Notes under the pieces: generated by a model
What the model was told of the DNA's origin: nothing
Database searches by the model: none
What the model saw: only the letters and a program-made list of their open reading frames with translations
Shown: one piece after another, positions 44,065 through 53,371 of the stretch
Layout: each line of letters begins with the position of its first letter
How positions within the stretch are numbered: position 1 is the first letter of the stretch
Origin: Pseudomonadota bacterium
GTDB taxonomy: Bacteria; Pseudomonadota; Alphaproteobacteria; Rhizobiales; Tepidamorphaceae
Direction: 5' to 3'
Assembly (NCBI GenBank): GCA_023458595.1
Contig: JAEWYT010000089.1
Location: 3,564 to 67,563, forward strand
Length of the DNA stretch: 64,000 nucleotides
Made by a program: the position numbers and the translations under genes

Positions 44065-45148
44065 GTCGAACTACTCCCGTCTCGACCGGCTGCTCCATCG
44101 GCTCGCCCTGCAGGTGGCGCCGGTCGCCGAGATGAGCTTCGATCTCGACCAGGCGCTCCGCCCGAAAGACGATGGCCGACCCGAAGTCGCCCGGCAGCGG
44201 CACGTCTTCGTGTCCGGCCTCGCCCGCGCCGGCACGACCGTCCTCATGCGGCGGTTTCACGAAACCGGCGCCTTCCGCTCGTTGACCTACCGCGACATGC
44301 CCTTCGTGCTGGCGCCGAACCTGTGGCGGCGGCTCTCGACCCCTTCGCGACGCGAAGCGGTGGCGGCGCAGCGCGCCCACGGCGACCGCCTCGAGGTCGA
44401 TTTCGACAGCCCGGAAAGCCTCGACGAGGTCTTCTGGCGGATATTCTGCGGCGACGACTACATCCGCGACGACCGTCTTGTCCCCCACACCCCCGACGAA
44501 GAAAGCATCGCGAAGTTCCGGCGCTATGTCGCGGCGATCCTGTCGGCCGAAAGGCCGGAAATCCGGTACTTGTCGAAGAACAACAACAACGTTCTGCGGC
44601 TGGCCGGCATTCGCGAGGCGTTCCCCGAAGCGCTCGTCCTCGTTCCCTTCCGCGATCCGGTCCGACAGGCGGCATCGCTCCTCGATCAACATCGCCGTTT
44701 TCGGGAGCTGCAGCGCGCCGACCCGTTCGTCCTCTCCTACATGTCCTGGCTCGGCCATCACGAGTTCGGCGGCGACCATCGCCCCTTCCGCTTCCGCGAC
44801 GGCGACCTCGACAGTCTCGCGCGCCGATCCCCGGATACGCTGGACTATTGGGTCGCCAACTGGATCGACACCTACGGCTGGCTGGTCGAGACGGCACCCG
44901 AGGCGGTCGTGTTCGTTTGCTACGAGGACCTGTGCGAGGACGGGCGCGTGTGGAATGCGCTGTGCGATCTGGCCGGCCTCGACCGCCCCGCCGCCGCCGC
45001 GCCGTTCCGGATGGCGGAGCGCCCGGTTCCGTCTGCCTGCGCCGCGGAACTCGAGAAAGCGGCCCGGCACATATACGACCGCCTCCGCGACCGGTCGCTG
45101 GGAAGGACACCGCTCCGATATCGCCGACCAGGCTTCTCCGCGGCGTGA
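44036..45148 (+). CDS. PAPS-dependent sulfotransferase family protein
   Basis: The 370-residue protein has the 5'-phosphosulfate-binding loop SGLARAGTT at about residues 60-68 and the 3'-phosphate-binding region near residues 177-215, with SKNNNNVLRL and VPFRDPVRQAASL. It should transfer sulfate from PAPS to a sugar, lipid or peptide in the cytoplasm or at the membrane. No ATG lies before the conserved N-terminal SRLDRLLHRLAL segment, so I use TTG 44036, preceded by AAGG; ATG 44132 would remove that segment. Last gene of the operon. Confidence 0.8.
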   Translation: MSPPAAPGFRSNYSRLDRLLHRLALQVAPVAEMSFDLDQALRPKDDGRPEVARQRHVFVSGLARAGTTVLMRRFHETGAFRSLTYRDMPFVLAPNLWRRLSTPSRREAVAAQRAHGDRLEVDFDSPESLDEVFWRIFCGDDYIRDDRLVPHTPDEESIAKFRRYVAAILSAERPEIRYLSKNNNNVLRLAGIREAFPEALVLVPFRDPVRQAASLLDQHRRFRELQRADPFVLSYMSWLGHHEFGGDHRPFRFRDGDLDSLARRSPDTLDYWVANWIDTYGWLVETAPEAVVFVCYEDLCEDGRVWNALCDLAGLDRPAAAAPFRMAERPVPSACAAELEKAARHIYDRLRDRSLGRTPLRYRRPGFSAA

Positions 45149-45170
45149 ACGACAACCTTGCGGCCCCCGC

Positions 45171-45199
45171 TTGCCGCCTTGGCGCGAGATTCCTAATAT
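45171..45199 (+). promoter_or_regulatory. Candidate sigma-70 promoter of ppiD-trp operon
   Basis: TTGCCG and TAATAT are separated by exactly 17 bases in the gap between the sulfotransferase and ppiD. The -10 box is about 65 bases before the ppiD ATG. The spacing and -10 match are good. Confidence 0.55.
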
Positions 45200-45263
45200 G
45201 CGCGCCCCGAAGCCGGCATGAAGCCGGACAGATCAAGACAAATCAGACGGATATCGTACTGCC

Positions 45264-47153
45264 ATGTTGGAAGCCTTGCGTCGCGGCGCGTCCGGTTGGG
45301 TCGCGAAGATCTTCATGGGCCTTCTGGTGCTCAGCTTCGCGGTCTGGGGCGTCGCCGACATATTCCGCGGCTATCGCGGCACCGATGTGGCCGAGGTCGG
45401 CGACACGCCGATCACCGTCGACGACTTCCGCCGCGCCCTGCAGCAGGAAATCCAGCGGGTCTCGCGTCAGGTCGGCACCTACCTGACGATGGATCAGGCC
45501 CGCTCGCTGGGGATCGACGGCCGTGTGCTCGGACAGATGATGGCCGAAGCCGCCCTGAACGACGAGGCCAACACCCTGGGCCTCGGGCTCACGGACGCCG
45601 TCGTCGCCGAGAGCATCCGCAACGACGACGCGTTCAAGACGCCGGGCGGCCAGTTCGACAAGTCCTATTTCGAGCAGGTGCTGCGCTCCTCGGGCTACAC
45701 CGAGGCCGGCTACGTCTACCAGACCCGCAAGGCGCTGGTGCGCCAGATGATCGCAGATGCGGTCGGCAGCGGCGTCGGGGCGCCGCTCGTCCTCGAAAAG
45801 GCGGTCGACCGCTATCGCAACGAGGCCCGTCAGGCCGAGTACATCGTCGTCACGACGGACATGGTCGGCCCGATCGCCGAACCGACCGAGGAGCAGCTTC
45901 GCACCTTCTACGACGAGAACAAGGCCGATTTCCGAGCGCCCGAGTATCGCAAGATCGCGGTCCTGACGATCTCGCCGGCCGCGCTCGCCAATGACATCGA
46001 GGTGAGCGACGAGGAGACCAAGGCCTCCTACGACGCCGATCCGGACCGTTTCGGCACGCCCGAGCGGCGCACGATCGAGCGGATCGTGTTCGAGGACGTG
46101 GCCGCCGCCGAACAGGCACGCAAGGAAATCGAGGAGGGCAAGAGCTTCGAGGACGTCGCCGCCGGCCTCGGCCTCACCGACGACGACCGCAAGCTCGGAA
46201 CGCTGACCAAGGACGGCATCCTCGATCCGGCGGTCGGCGATGCGGCCTTCGCCCTTCAGATCGGCGATGTGAGCCAGCCCGTGCAGGGCACCTTCGGTCC
46301 GGCGCTGGTGCGCGTGACCGAGATCCTGCCGGGCATGAACCGGACGCTCGACGACGTCCGCGACGAGATTCGCCTCGACCTAGCGACCCAGAAGGCCAAG
46401 GACCAGATCCTCGACATGTACGACGCGATCGAGGACGACCGCGCCGGCGGCATGACGCTCGCCGAAATCGGCCAGAAGCGCGGTCTTCCCTTCCGCGAGA
46501 TCGAGGCGATCGACGACAAGGGCCTCGCTCCCGACGAGAGCACGGTCGCCGACCTGCCGGAATCCCCGCAGTTCCTGTCGGAAGCCTTCGCGATGGAGAT
46601 CGGCGTCGAGGCCGACCCCCTGCAGACCCGCGGCGACGGCTGGGCATGGTTCGACGTGGAGGACATCACGCCCTCGCGCGAGCTGAGCTTCGAGGAGGCC
46701 CGCGAGAAGGTCGCGACCGCCTGGCGCGCCGAGGAAACCGCCAAGCTGATCGAGGCCAAGGCAAAGGAACTCGCCGACAGGATTCGCGGAGGAACCGGAT
46801 TCTTCGCCGCTGCGGAGGAACTCGGCACGACCTCCGGCCTGGTCGGGCCGATCAGGCGCACCCAGACCGACGGCGCCTTCGGCGGTCCGGCGGTGCAGCT
46901 GATGTTCACGACGGCGAAGGACGACGTCGCCTCGACAGCCGCGGCAGTCTCGCCGCAGCGCGTGGTGTTCCGCGTCACCGATATCACGGTCCCCGAGTTC
47001 AAGCCCGGCGAGGCCAACGAATACAAGGCCGAGATCGAGACCGGCATCTCCAACGACCTGCTCGGCCAGTACCTGCGGGAGCTCGAGGCCCGGATCGGCA
47101 CGGCGGTGAACCAGGAAGTGCTGCGCATGGCGCTCGGCGAGAGCGACCAGTGA
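45264..47153 (+). CDS. ppiD: Peptidyl-prolyl cis-trans isomerase, PpiD/SurA-like
   Basis: The 629-residue protein is a membrane-anchored periplasmic foldase. The N-terminal span is at about residues 11-30, a SurA_N-like helical chaperone domain covers roughly residues 35-200, a parvulin-type PPIase region lies near 235-360 and a second degenerate one near 470-600. It resembles PpiD, which helps outer-membrane and secreted proteins fold as they leave SecYEG. It precedes trpE by 28 bases, the arrangement often seen in Hyphomicrobiales. Confidence 0.9.
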   Translation: MLEALRRGASGWVAKIFMGLLVLSFAVWGVADIFRGYRGTDVAEVGDTPITVDDFRRALQQEIQRVSRQVGTYLTMDQARSLGIDGRVLGQMMAEAALNDEANTLGLGLTDAVVAESIRNDDAFKTPGGQFDKSYFEQVLRSSGYTEAGYVYQTRKALVRQMIADAVGSGVGAPLVLEKAVDRYRNEARQAEYIVVTTDMVGPIAEPTEEQLRTFYDENKADFRAPEYRKIAVLTISPAALANDIEVSDEETKASYDADPDRFGTPERRTIERIVFEDVAAAEQARKEIEEGKSFEDVAAGLGLTDDDRKLGTLTKDGILDPAVGDAAFALQIGDVSQPVQGTFGPALVRVTEILPGMNRTLDDVRDEIRLDLATQKAKDQILDMYDAIEDDRAGGMTLAEIGQKRGLPFREIEAIDDKGLAPDESTVADLPESPQFLSEAFAMEIGVEADPLQTRGDGWAWFDVEDITPSRELSFEEAREKVATAWRAEETAKLIEAKAKELADRIRGGTGFFAAAEELGTTSGLVGPIRRTQTDGAFGGPAVQLMFTTAKDDVASTAAAVSPQRVVFRVTDITVPEFKPGEANEYKAEIETGISNDLLGQYLRELEARIGTAVNQEVLRMALGESDQ

Positions 47154-47181
47154 CGGCCGAGATTCCGACCCCGGCCGCATC

Positions 47182-48702
47182 ATGGCGCTGATAGAGCCGG
47201 CCTACGACGGCTTCGAGGAACGTTATCGGGTCGGCGCCCCGCAGGTCGTCTGGACCCGGCTGGTGGCCGACCTCGAGACCCCCGTCTCGGCGATGCTGAA
47301 GATCGCCGGCGACAGGCCGAACAGCTTCCTGCTGGAATCGGTGGAGGGTGGCGCCGTGCGCGGGCGCTACTCGATGATCGGGCTCGCCCCCGACGTCGTG
47401 TTCCGCGCGTATGGCAACCGCGCCGAGATCAATACGAGCCCGGAGACCCGGCCGGATGGCTTTGTTCCCTGCCCGGAGCCGACGCTCGCCGCGCTCCGGC
47501 GGCTGATCAACGAGGCGCGCGTCGACCTGCCCGAGGATCTCCCGGCGATGTCGGCCGGCGTCTTCGGCTACATGGCCTACGACACCGTGCGGCTGATGGA
47601 GGACCTCGGCGACCCGAAGCCCGACCCGTTCGGCCTGCCCGACGCGATCTTCGCCCGCCCGACGGTGATGGTGATCTTCGACTCGGTGAAGGACGAGGTG
47701 ACCGTGGTGACGCCCGTGCGTCCGTCGGCCGACCTGTCGGCGAGCGCCGCCTACACCCGCGCCGTCGACCGCATCAACGAGGTCATCGACGCCCTCGACC
47801 GGCCGATCGAGAAATCGGCGAGCACCGACATGGACGACGTGATCGGCCGCGCGCCGGTCTCCAACACGGCGCCGGCCGAGTACCGCGCGATGGTCGAGCG
47901 TGCCAAGGAATACATCGCCGCGGGCGACATCTTCCAGGTGGTGCTGAGCCAGCGCTTCGAGGCTCCCTTCGCCCTGCCGCCCTTCTCGCTCTACCGCGCG
48001 CTCAGGCGCGTCAATCCGGCGCCGTTCCTTTTCTTCCTGAATTTCAACGACTTCGCCGTCGTCGGGTCGAGTCCGGAGATCCTCGTGCGACTGCGCGAGG
48101 ACAAGGTGACGATCCGCCCGATCGCCGGCACGAGGCCGCGCGGCGCGACGCCGACCGAGGACCGCGCCAACGCCGAGGACCTGCTCGCCGACCCCAAGGA
48201 GCGCGCCGAGCACCTGATGCTCCTCGATCTCGGCCGCAACGACGTCGGCCGCGTCTCCAAGATCGGCACGGTGAAGGTCACCGACCAGTTCTTTCTCGAG
48301 TACTACAGCCAGGTGATGCACATCGTCTCCAACGTCGAGGGCGAGATCGATCCCTCCCGCGACGCGATCGACGCGCTGATCGCCGGCTTCCCCGCCGGCA
48401 CCGTCTCCGGTGCGCCGAAAGTGCGGGCGATGCAGATCATCGACGAACTGGAGAAGGAAAAGCGCGGCATCTACGCCGGCTGCGTCGGCTACTTCTCCGC
48501 CGACGGCGACATGGATACCTGCATCGTGCTAAGAACCGCTGTGGTCAAGGACGGCAAGATGTACGTCCAGGCCGGCGCGGGCATCGTGGCGGACTCGGTG
48601 CCGGAGAACGAGCAGCGCGAATGCATCAACAAGGCGCGCGCGCTGTTCCGGGCGGCGGACGAGGCGGTGCGGTTCGCTTCGGCCTCCTCGCGCGGCCAGT
48701 GA
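47182..48702 (+). CDS. trpE: Anthranilate synthase component I
   Basis: The 506-residue protein makes anthranilate from chorismate with TrpG. The N-terminal LLESVEG near residues 49-55 is the LLES feedback motif, implying inhibition by tryptophan. The catalytic half contains the RPIAGTRPRGATPTEDR segment, LDLGRNDVGRV and GTVSGAPKVRAM, with the C-terminal QAGAGIVADSVPENE. It is a separate TrpE, not the TrpE-G fusion found in some rhizobia. No attenuator fits the 28-base gap upstream. Confidence 0.96.
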   Translation: MALIEPAYDGFEERYRVGAPQVVWTRLVADLETPVSAMLKIAGDRPNSFLLESVEGGAVRGRYSMIGLAPDVVFRAYGNRAEINTSPETRPDGFVPCPEPTLAALRRLINEARVDLPEDLPAMSAGVFGYMAYDTVRLMEDLGDPKPDPFGLPDAIFARPTVMVIFDSVKDEVTVVTPVRPSADLSASAAYTRAVDRINEVIDALDRPIEKSASTDMDDVIGRAPVSNTAPAEYRAMVERAKEYIAAGDIFQVVLSQRFEAPFALPPFSLYRALRRVNPAPFLFFLNFNDFAVVGSSPEILVRLREDKVTIRPIAGTRPRGATPTEDRANAEDLLADPKERAEHLMLLDLGRNDVGRVSKIGTVKVTDQFFLEYYSQVMHIVSNVEGEIDPSRDAIDALIAGFPAGTVSGAPKVRAMQIIDELEKEKRGIYAGCVGYFSADGDMDTCIVLRTAVVKDGKMYVQAGAGIVADSVPENEQRECINKARALFRAADEAVRFASASSRGQ

Positions 48703-48735
48703 CGATGGGATGCGGCGTGTAAGGCTCGATCGGCA

Positions 48736-49326
48736 ATGATCATCCTGATCGACAACTACGACAGTTTCACCTGGAACCTCGTTCATTTCCTGGGCGAGCT
48801 GGGCGCCCGCGTGCGCGTGCACCGCAACGACAAGATCACGGTCGAGGGCGTGCTTGCCGCCGACCCGACCGGCATCGTCCTGTCGCCGGGCCCATGCACG
48901 CCGAACGAGGCGGGCATCTGCCTGGATCTCATCGAGCGCGCGGGCGGCTCGGTGCCGATCTTCGGCGTCTGCCTCGGCCATCAGGCGATCGGCCAGGCGT
49001 ACGGCGGCAAGGTCGTGCGCGCGCCGGCGCTGATGCACGGCAAGCTCAGCGAGATCAACCACACCGGCGGCGGCGTGTTCCGCGGCATCAACGGCCCGTT
49101 CCACGCCACCCGCTACCACTCGCTGGTCGTCGAGCGGCAGGGCCTGCCCGAGGACCTCGTCGTCGACGCCGAAACCGACGACGGCGTCGTCATGGGGTTC
49201 CACCACGCCACACATCCCGTCTACGGCGTGCAGTTCCACCCCGAGAGCATCGCCTCGCAGAACGGCCACCTGATCCTGAGGAATTTCCTAGAGGCATGCG
49301 CCGAGTGGCACCGGCGGGCCGCCTGA
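48736..49326 (+). CDS. trpG: Anthranilate synthase component II (glutamine amidotransferase)
   Basis: The 196-residue class I amidotransferase supplies ammonia to TrpE. The catalytic cysteine is in FGVCLGHQAIG near residue 79, and the His-Glu pair is in QFHPESIAS near residues 169-177. The oxyanion motif LSPGPCTPNEAG lies near 51-62. It may also serve para-aminobenzoate synthesis. It follows trpE by 33 bases and precedes trpD by 193 bases. Confidence 0.95.
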   Translation: MIILIDNYDSFTWNLVHFLGELGARVRVHRNDKITVEGVLAADPTGIVLSPGPCTPNEAGICLDLIERAGGSVPIFGVCLGHQAIGQAYGGKVVRAPALMHGKLSEINHTGGGVFRGINGPFHATRYHSLVVERQGLPEDLVVDAETDDGVVMGFHHATHPVYGVQFHPESIASQNGHLILRNFLEACAEWHRRAA

Positions 49327-49519
49327 TCGCGACATCGCGGGTCCTTTGCCGGGCCGCCCCCGGTTCCCGGTCGGAGATCCCTGCCGCCTGTTCCGGACAT
49401 GCCGGAGCGGGACGGGCGGTCGCGGAAGCCGACGGCGAGCCGCCTGGACGAGGCCCGGCCGCCAGTCACTTGCGCCTGTGGGCATTTTGCGGCACGACAG
49501 GGCCGCAAGGAACCCCGAT

Positions 49520-50539
49520 ATGCAACCGACGACCCTCAAGGAATTCATCGCCAAGGTCGCGACCGGCGCGCCGCTGAGCCGCAAGGAGGCGACGCAGGCT
49601 TTCGACATCATCATGTCGGGCGAAGCGACCCCGACGCAGATCGGCGGCTTCCTGATGGCGCTGCGCGTGCGCGGCGAGACCGTCGACGAGATCGCCGGCG
49701 CGGTGACCACCATGCGTGCCAAGATGCTGCCCGTGAAGGCGCCGGCCAACGCCATCGACATCGTCGGCACCGGCGGCGACGCGGCGGGCACCTACAATAT
49801 CTCGACCTGCTCGTCCCTGGTCGTCGCCGCCTGCGGCGTCCCCGTCGCCAAGCACGGCAACCGGGCACTCTCGTCGAAGTCCGGCGCCGCGGACGTGCTC
49901 ATGGCGCTCGGCGTCAACATCGAGCTGACGCCCGAGCAGATCGCGAAGTGCGTCGCCCGGGCCGGCGTCGGCTTCATGTTCGCGCCCGCCCACCACGCGG
50001 CGATGAAGCATGTCGGCCCGAGCCGCGTCGAGCTCGGCACGCGGACGATCTTCAACATCCTGGGACCGCTCTCCAATCCGGCCGGCGTCAGGCGCCAGAT
50101 GATCGGCGTCTTCGACCGGCAATGGATCGTGCCGATGGCGGAGGTGCTCGCCTCGCTCGGCGCCGAGCACGTCTGGGTCGTCAACGGCAGCGACGGCCTC
50201 GACGAGATCACCACGACCAGCGCGACCCACGTCGCCGAGCTGGTCGACGGCGACGTGCGCACCTTCGATATCTCGCCGGCCGATATCGGGCTGCATCCGG
50301 CAAAGCCCGAGGACCTGAAGGGCGCCGACGCTGAGACCAACGCGGCGGCGATCCGTGCGCTGCTCGGCGGCGAGCACGGCCCCTTCCGCGACATCGTCGT
50401 CTTCAATGCCGCCGCCGCCCTCCTCGTCGCGGGCCAGGCGGCGACGCTGACCGAAGGCGCCGAGATCGCCGCGAAAGCTATCGATTCAGGCGCCGCGCTC
50501 GGGACTCTCGAGACGCTCGTCGACGTATCGAACGCGTGA
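49520..50539 (+). CDS. trpD: Anthranilate phosphoribosyltransferase
   Basis: The 339-residue enzyme joins anthranilate to PRPP. The PRPP-binding motif VGTGGDAAGTYNIST is near residues 79-93, KHGNRALSSKSGAADV near 111-126, and GRTIF-like RTIFNILGPLSNPA follows. ATG 49520 gives MQPTTLKEFIAK and has AAGGA upstream; the frame is open further upstream but with no family similarity. trpC follows after 4 bases. Confidence 0.96.
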   Translation: MQPTTLKEFIAKVATGAPLSRKEATQAFDIIMSGEATPTQIGGFLMALRVRGETVDEIAGAVTTMRAKMLPVKAPANAIDIVGTGGDAAGTYNISTCSSLVVAACGVPVAKHGNRALSSKSGAADVLMALGVNIELTPEQIAKCVARAGVGFMFAPAHHAAMKHVGPSRVELGTRTIFNILGPLSNPAGVRRQMIGVFDRQWIVPMAEVLASLGAEHVWVVNGSDGLDEITTTSATHVAELVDGDVRTFDISPADIGLHPAKPEDLKGADAETNAAAIRALLGGEHGPFRDIVVFNAAAALLVAGQAATLTEGAEIAAKAIDSGAALGTLETLVDVSNA

Positions 50540-50543
50540 AGCC

Positions 50544-51356
50544 ATGGCCGATATCCTGAAGAAGATCGAGGCCTACAAGCGCGAGGAGATCGCCGCGGCC
50601 AAGGCAGCCCGTCCGCTGTCCGTGCTCTGCGAGGTAGCCCGTCACGCGCCTCCGGTTCGCCCCTTCAAGGCTGCGCTCGACGCCCGCATCGCGCGCGGCG
50701 AGACGGCGCTGATCGCCGAGATCAAGAAGGCGAGCCCCTCCAAGGGCCTGATCCGCGCCGACTTCGATCCCCCCGCGCTCGCCAGGGCCTACGAGGCGGG
50801 CGGGGCGGCGTGCCTGTCGGTGCTCACCGACGCGCCCTCCTTCATGGGCAGCCCCGACTATCTGGTCGCCGCCCGCGCCGCCTGCTCCCTGCCGGTGCTG
50901 CGCAAGGACTTCCTGTTCGACCCCTACCAGGTCGACGAGGCGCGCGCCTGGGGCGCCGACTGCATCCTGATCATCATGGCCGCCGTCACCGACGACGAGG
51001 CCGCCGCCCTGGAGAACGCCGCCGATCTCTACGGTATGTCGGTGCTTGTCGAGGTCCACGACAGGGCCGAGCTCGACCGCGCGCTGCAGCTCCGCTCGAA
51101 GCTGATCGGCATAAACAACCGGAATCTCAGGACGTTCGAGACCTCGCTTCAGACGTCTGTCGACCTGGCCACGTTACTGCCGGACGGCTACACGCTGGTC
51201 GGCGAGAGCGGCATCTTCACGGCCCGGGACGTGGCGATGCTCGCCGAGGCCGGCATCCACGCGATCCTCGTCGGCGAGAGCCTGATGCGCCAGGACGACG
51301 TGACGGCGGCGACCCGCAAGCTGCTGTCGCGCTCCGCCGCGGACGCGGCCGAATAG
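50544..51356 (+). CDS. trpC: Indole-3-glycerol-phosphate synthase
   Basis: The 270-residue TIM-barrel enzyme closes the indole ring. Signature residues include the catalytic Lys in IAEIKKASPSKG near residues 58-69, the LRKDFLFDPYQV segment near 119-130, the GINNRNLRTFE stretch near 188-198 and the phosphate-binding VGESGIF. It is not fused to TrpF. moaC follows after 16 bases in the same direction. Confidence 0.96.
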   Translation: MADILKKIEAYKREEIAAAKAARPLSVLCEVARHAPPVRPFKAALDARIARGETALIAEIKKASPSKGLIRADFDPPALARAYEAGGAACLSVLTDAPSFMGSPDYLVAARAACSLPVLRKDFLFDPYQVDEARAWGADCILIIMAAVTDDEAAALENAADLYGMSVLVEVHDRAELDRALQLRSKLIGINNRNLRTFETSLQTSVDLATLLPDGYTLVGESGIFTARDVAMLAEAGIHAILVGESLMRQDDVTAATRKLLSRSAADAAE

Positions 51357-51372
51357 CCCGGAGAGCGACCCC

Positions 51373-51864
51373 ATGAACGCCGGCAAGACCCTCACCCATC
51401 TCGACGAGAGCGGCAACGCCCGTATGGTCGACGTCTCCGACAAGGCCATCACCGCCCGCTCCGCGACCGCCGAGGGCTGGGTCAGGATGGCGCCCGGGAC
51501 GCTCGAGCTGATCCTCAAGGGCGAGGCCAGGAAGGGCGACGTGCTCGGCACCGCCCGCATCGCCGGAATCATGGCCGCGAAACGCACGCACGAGCTGATC
51601 CCGCTCTGCCACCCGCTCGGCCTGTCGAAGGTGACCGTCGACCTCGAACCGGTGCCCACCGAGAACGCCGTGCGCGTCACCGCGACGGCCAAGGTCACCG
51701 GCCAGACCGGCGTCGAGATGGAGGCGCTGACCGCCGTCTCCGTCGCCTGCCTGACGGTCTACGACATGGTGAAGGCCGTCGATCGCGGCATCGAGATTAC
51801 CGGGATCCGGCTTCTGGAGAAGTCCGGCGGCCGCTCGGGCGCATGGCGGGCCGAAGGGAAGTGA
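51373..51864 (+). CDS. moaC: Cyclic pyranopterin monophosphate synthase accessory protein
   Basis: The 163-residue MoaC converts 3',8-cyclo-GTP to cyclic pyranopterin monophosphate, the first stable precursor of molybdenum cofactor. Conserved segments are MVDVSDKAITARSATAEG near residues 18-35, the HELIPLCHPL histidine-cysteine motif near residues 74-83 and VEMEALTAVSVACLTVYDM. Length is standard. It lies in a trpC-moaC-moeA arrangement common in alphaproteobacteria. Confidence 0.97.
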   Translation: MNAGKTLTHLDESGNARMVDVSDKAITARSATAEGWVRMAPGTLELILKGEARKGDVLGTARIAGIMAAKRTHELIPLCHPLGLSKVTVDLEPVPTENAVRVTATAKVTGQTGVEMEALTAVSVACLTVYDMVKAVDRGIEITGIRLLEKSGGRSGAWRAEGK

Positions 51865-51926
51865 CCGGCATGGTGTTCGATGCGCCCTGTTTTCCGCGCC
51901 GCCGCGCCCTATCCTACTTTCGCTCG

Positions 51927-52003
51927 CTCCCGCCAAAGCGGGAGACCAGCGCCGTCGCCACCGACGGAACAGGCACGCCAGCGATTCCCGCTTTCGCGGG
52001 AAT
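51927..52003. repeat. Pair of REP-like palindromes, head-to-head
   Basis: The first unit at 51927-51944 has perfect 7-base arms, CTCCCGC and GCGGGAG, around CAAA. The second at 51984-52003 has perfect 8-base arms, ATTCCCGC and GCGGGAAT, around TTTC. The loops and flanks are reverse-oriented, a BIME-like layout. It fills the moaC-moeA gap and resembles the pair at 34375-34447. Confidence 0.7.
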
Positions 52004-52061
52004 GAGCGGCGATTGGATCGTCTCCGGCCCGACGGGCCAATCCCGGACTGGCAGCTAACGC

Positions 52062-53273
52062 ATGTCCCTCCTCCCGGTCGAAGAAGCCCTGCGGCGCATA
52101 CTCGACGGCGTGAAGCCGAAACCCGCCGAGACGGTGAGACTGGACGACGCGCTCGACCGCGTGCTCGCCGCCGATATCGCCGCCAAGCGCACGCAGCCGC
52201 CCTGGAACACCTCGGCGATGGACGGCTATGCGGTTCGCGCGGCAGACGTCGAGACCGTCCCGATGCGCCTGAAGGTGATCGGCGCGGCGCCCGCCGGCCA
52301 TCCTTTCGCCGGCACCGTCGGCCCCGGCGAGGCGGTGCGGATATTCACCGGCGCGCCGCTGCCCGCAGGCGCCGACGCGATCGTCATCCAGGAAGACACC
52401 GAGCGCGACGGTGACGATGTGGTTGTCCGGGAATCGCCGGGCGTCGGCCATTTCGTGCGCCGGCGCGGCCTCGATTTCGCCGAGGGCGACGTTCTCCTGA
52501 CCGCGGGCCGCCGCGCCGATCCGCGCATCGTCGCGCTCGCCGCCGCCATGAACCACGCGGAGCTGCCGGTTCACCGGCGTCCCAGGGTCGCGATCCTGGC
52601 GACCGGCGACGAACTCGCCGCGCCGGGCACCGATCCCGGTCCCGACAGGATCGTCGCCTCCAACAGCTACGGCGTCGCGGGAATGGTCCGCCACGCCGGC
52701 GGCACGCCGGTCGACCTCGGCATCGCGCGCGACGAGCGCGACATGCTCGCCGCCGCCGTCGCCAGGGCCAGGGAGTCGGACGCCGACGTCCTCGTCACGC
52801 TCGGCGGCGCCTCGGTCGGCGAGCACGACATCGTGCGCGACGTGCTGGTCGGAGAAGGCCTGTCGCTCGGCTTCTGGCGGATCGCCATGCGCCCGGGCAA
52901 GCCGCTGATGTTCGGTACCTTCGGCGGCGCGCGCTTCCTCGGCCTTCCCGGCAACCCGGTCTCCGCGATGATCACGGCACGGCTCTTCCTCGTCCCGCTC
53001 GTCCACGCGCTGACCGGCCTGAAGGAAACCACCTCCGGCGAGACCAGCGGACGGCTCGGCGCCGACCTCGCCGAGAACGACCGGCGCCAGGACTATCTGC
53101 GGGCCACCACGCGCGTCGACCCCGACGGCACCCTCGTCGTCACCCCCTTCGGCAAGCAGGACAGCTCGATGCTCTCGACGCTCGCCAGGGCGGACGCGCT
53201 GGTCGTCCGCGCGCCCTTCGCGCCGGCCGCGAAGGCCGGCGAGACGTGCCGCGTCCTGCGGATGGACTTCTAG
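52062..53273 (+). CDS. moeA: Molybdopterin molybdenumtransferase
   Basis: The 403-residue MoeA inserts molybdate into adenylylated molybdopterin. It opens with LPVEEALRRIL, has the conserved PPWNTSAMDGYAVRAAD segment near residues 46-62 and GDELAAPGTD near residues 183-192, and the MoCF domain with LVTLGGASVGEHD near residues 245-257 and GLPGNPVSAM. Domain order is complete. It is separated from moaC by the REP-like pair. Confidence 0.96.
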   Translation: MSLLPVEEALRRILDGVKPKPAETVRLDDALDRVLAADIAAKRTQPPWNTSAMDGYAVRAADVETVPMRLKVIGAAPAGHPFAGTVGPGEAVRIFTGAPLPAGADAIVIQEDTERDGDDVVVRESPGVGHFVRRRGLDFAEGDVLLTAGRRADPRIVALAAAMNHAELPVHRRPRVAILATGDELAAPGTDPGPDRIVASNSYGVAGMVRHAGGTPVDLGIARDERDMLAAAVARARESDADVLVTLGGASVGEHDIVRDVLVGEGLSLGFWRIAMRPGKPLMFGTFGGARFLGLPGNPVSAMITARLFLVPLVHALTGLKETTSGETSGRLGADLAENDRRQDYLRATTRVDPDGTLVVTPFGKQDSSMLSTLARADALVVRAPFAPAAKAGETCRVLRMDF

Positions 53274-53346
53274 AACGGCCCGACCTCAGGGAAGTCGATA
53301 TTTCGTTCCCGCCGAACTCCGTCTTCACCCGATATTAACCGTTGCC

Positions 53347-53361
53347 GAACACAACAAGAAC
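53347..53361. promoter_or_regulatory. SOS box 1 upstream of lexA
   Basis: GAAC, seven bases, GAAC is the reverse complement of the alphaproteobacterial LexA box GTTC-N7-GTTC. It is a perfect match about 75 bases upstream of lexA, indicating autoregulation. Confidence 0.75.
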
Positions 53362-53371
53362 ATGTATGTTT

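Noticed and set aside
47154..47181. trp attenuator or leader peptide before trpE
   Set aside because: The gap is only 28 bases, and no Trp-rich leader or hairpin set fits.
49370..49410. Inverted TCCGG/CCGGA repeat in the trpG-trpD gap as a terminator
   Set aside because: The stem is short and lacks a T-tract.
49346..49519. 58-codon upstream extension of trpD
   Set aside because: Family members start at MQPTTLK-like sequences, and AAGGA precedes ATG 49520.
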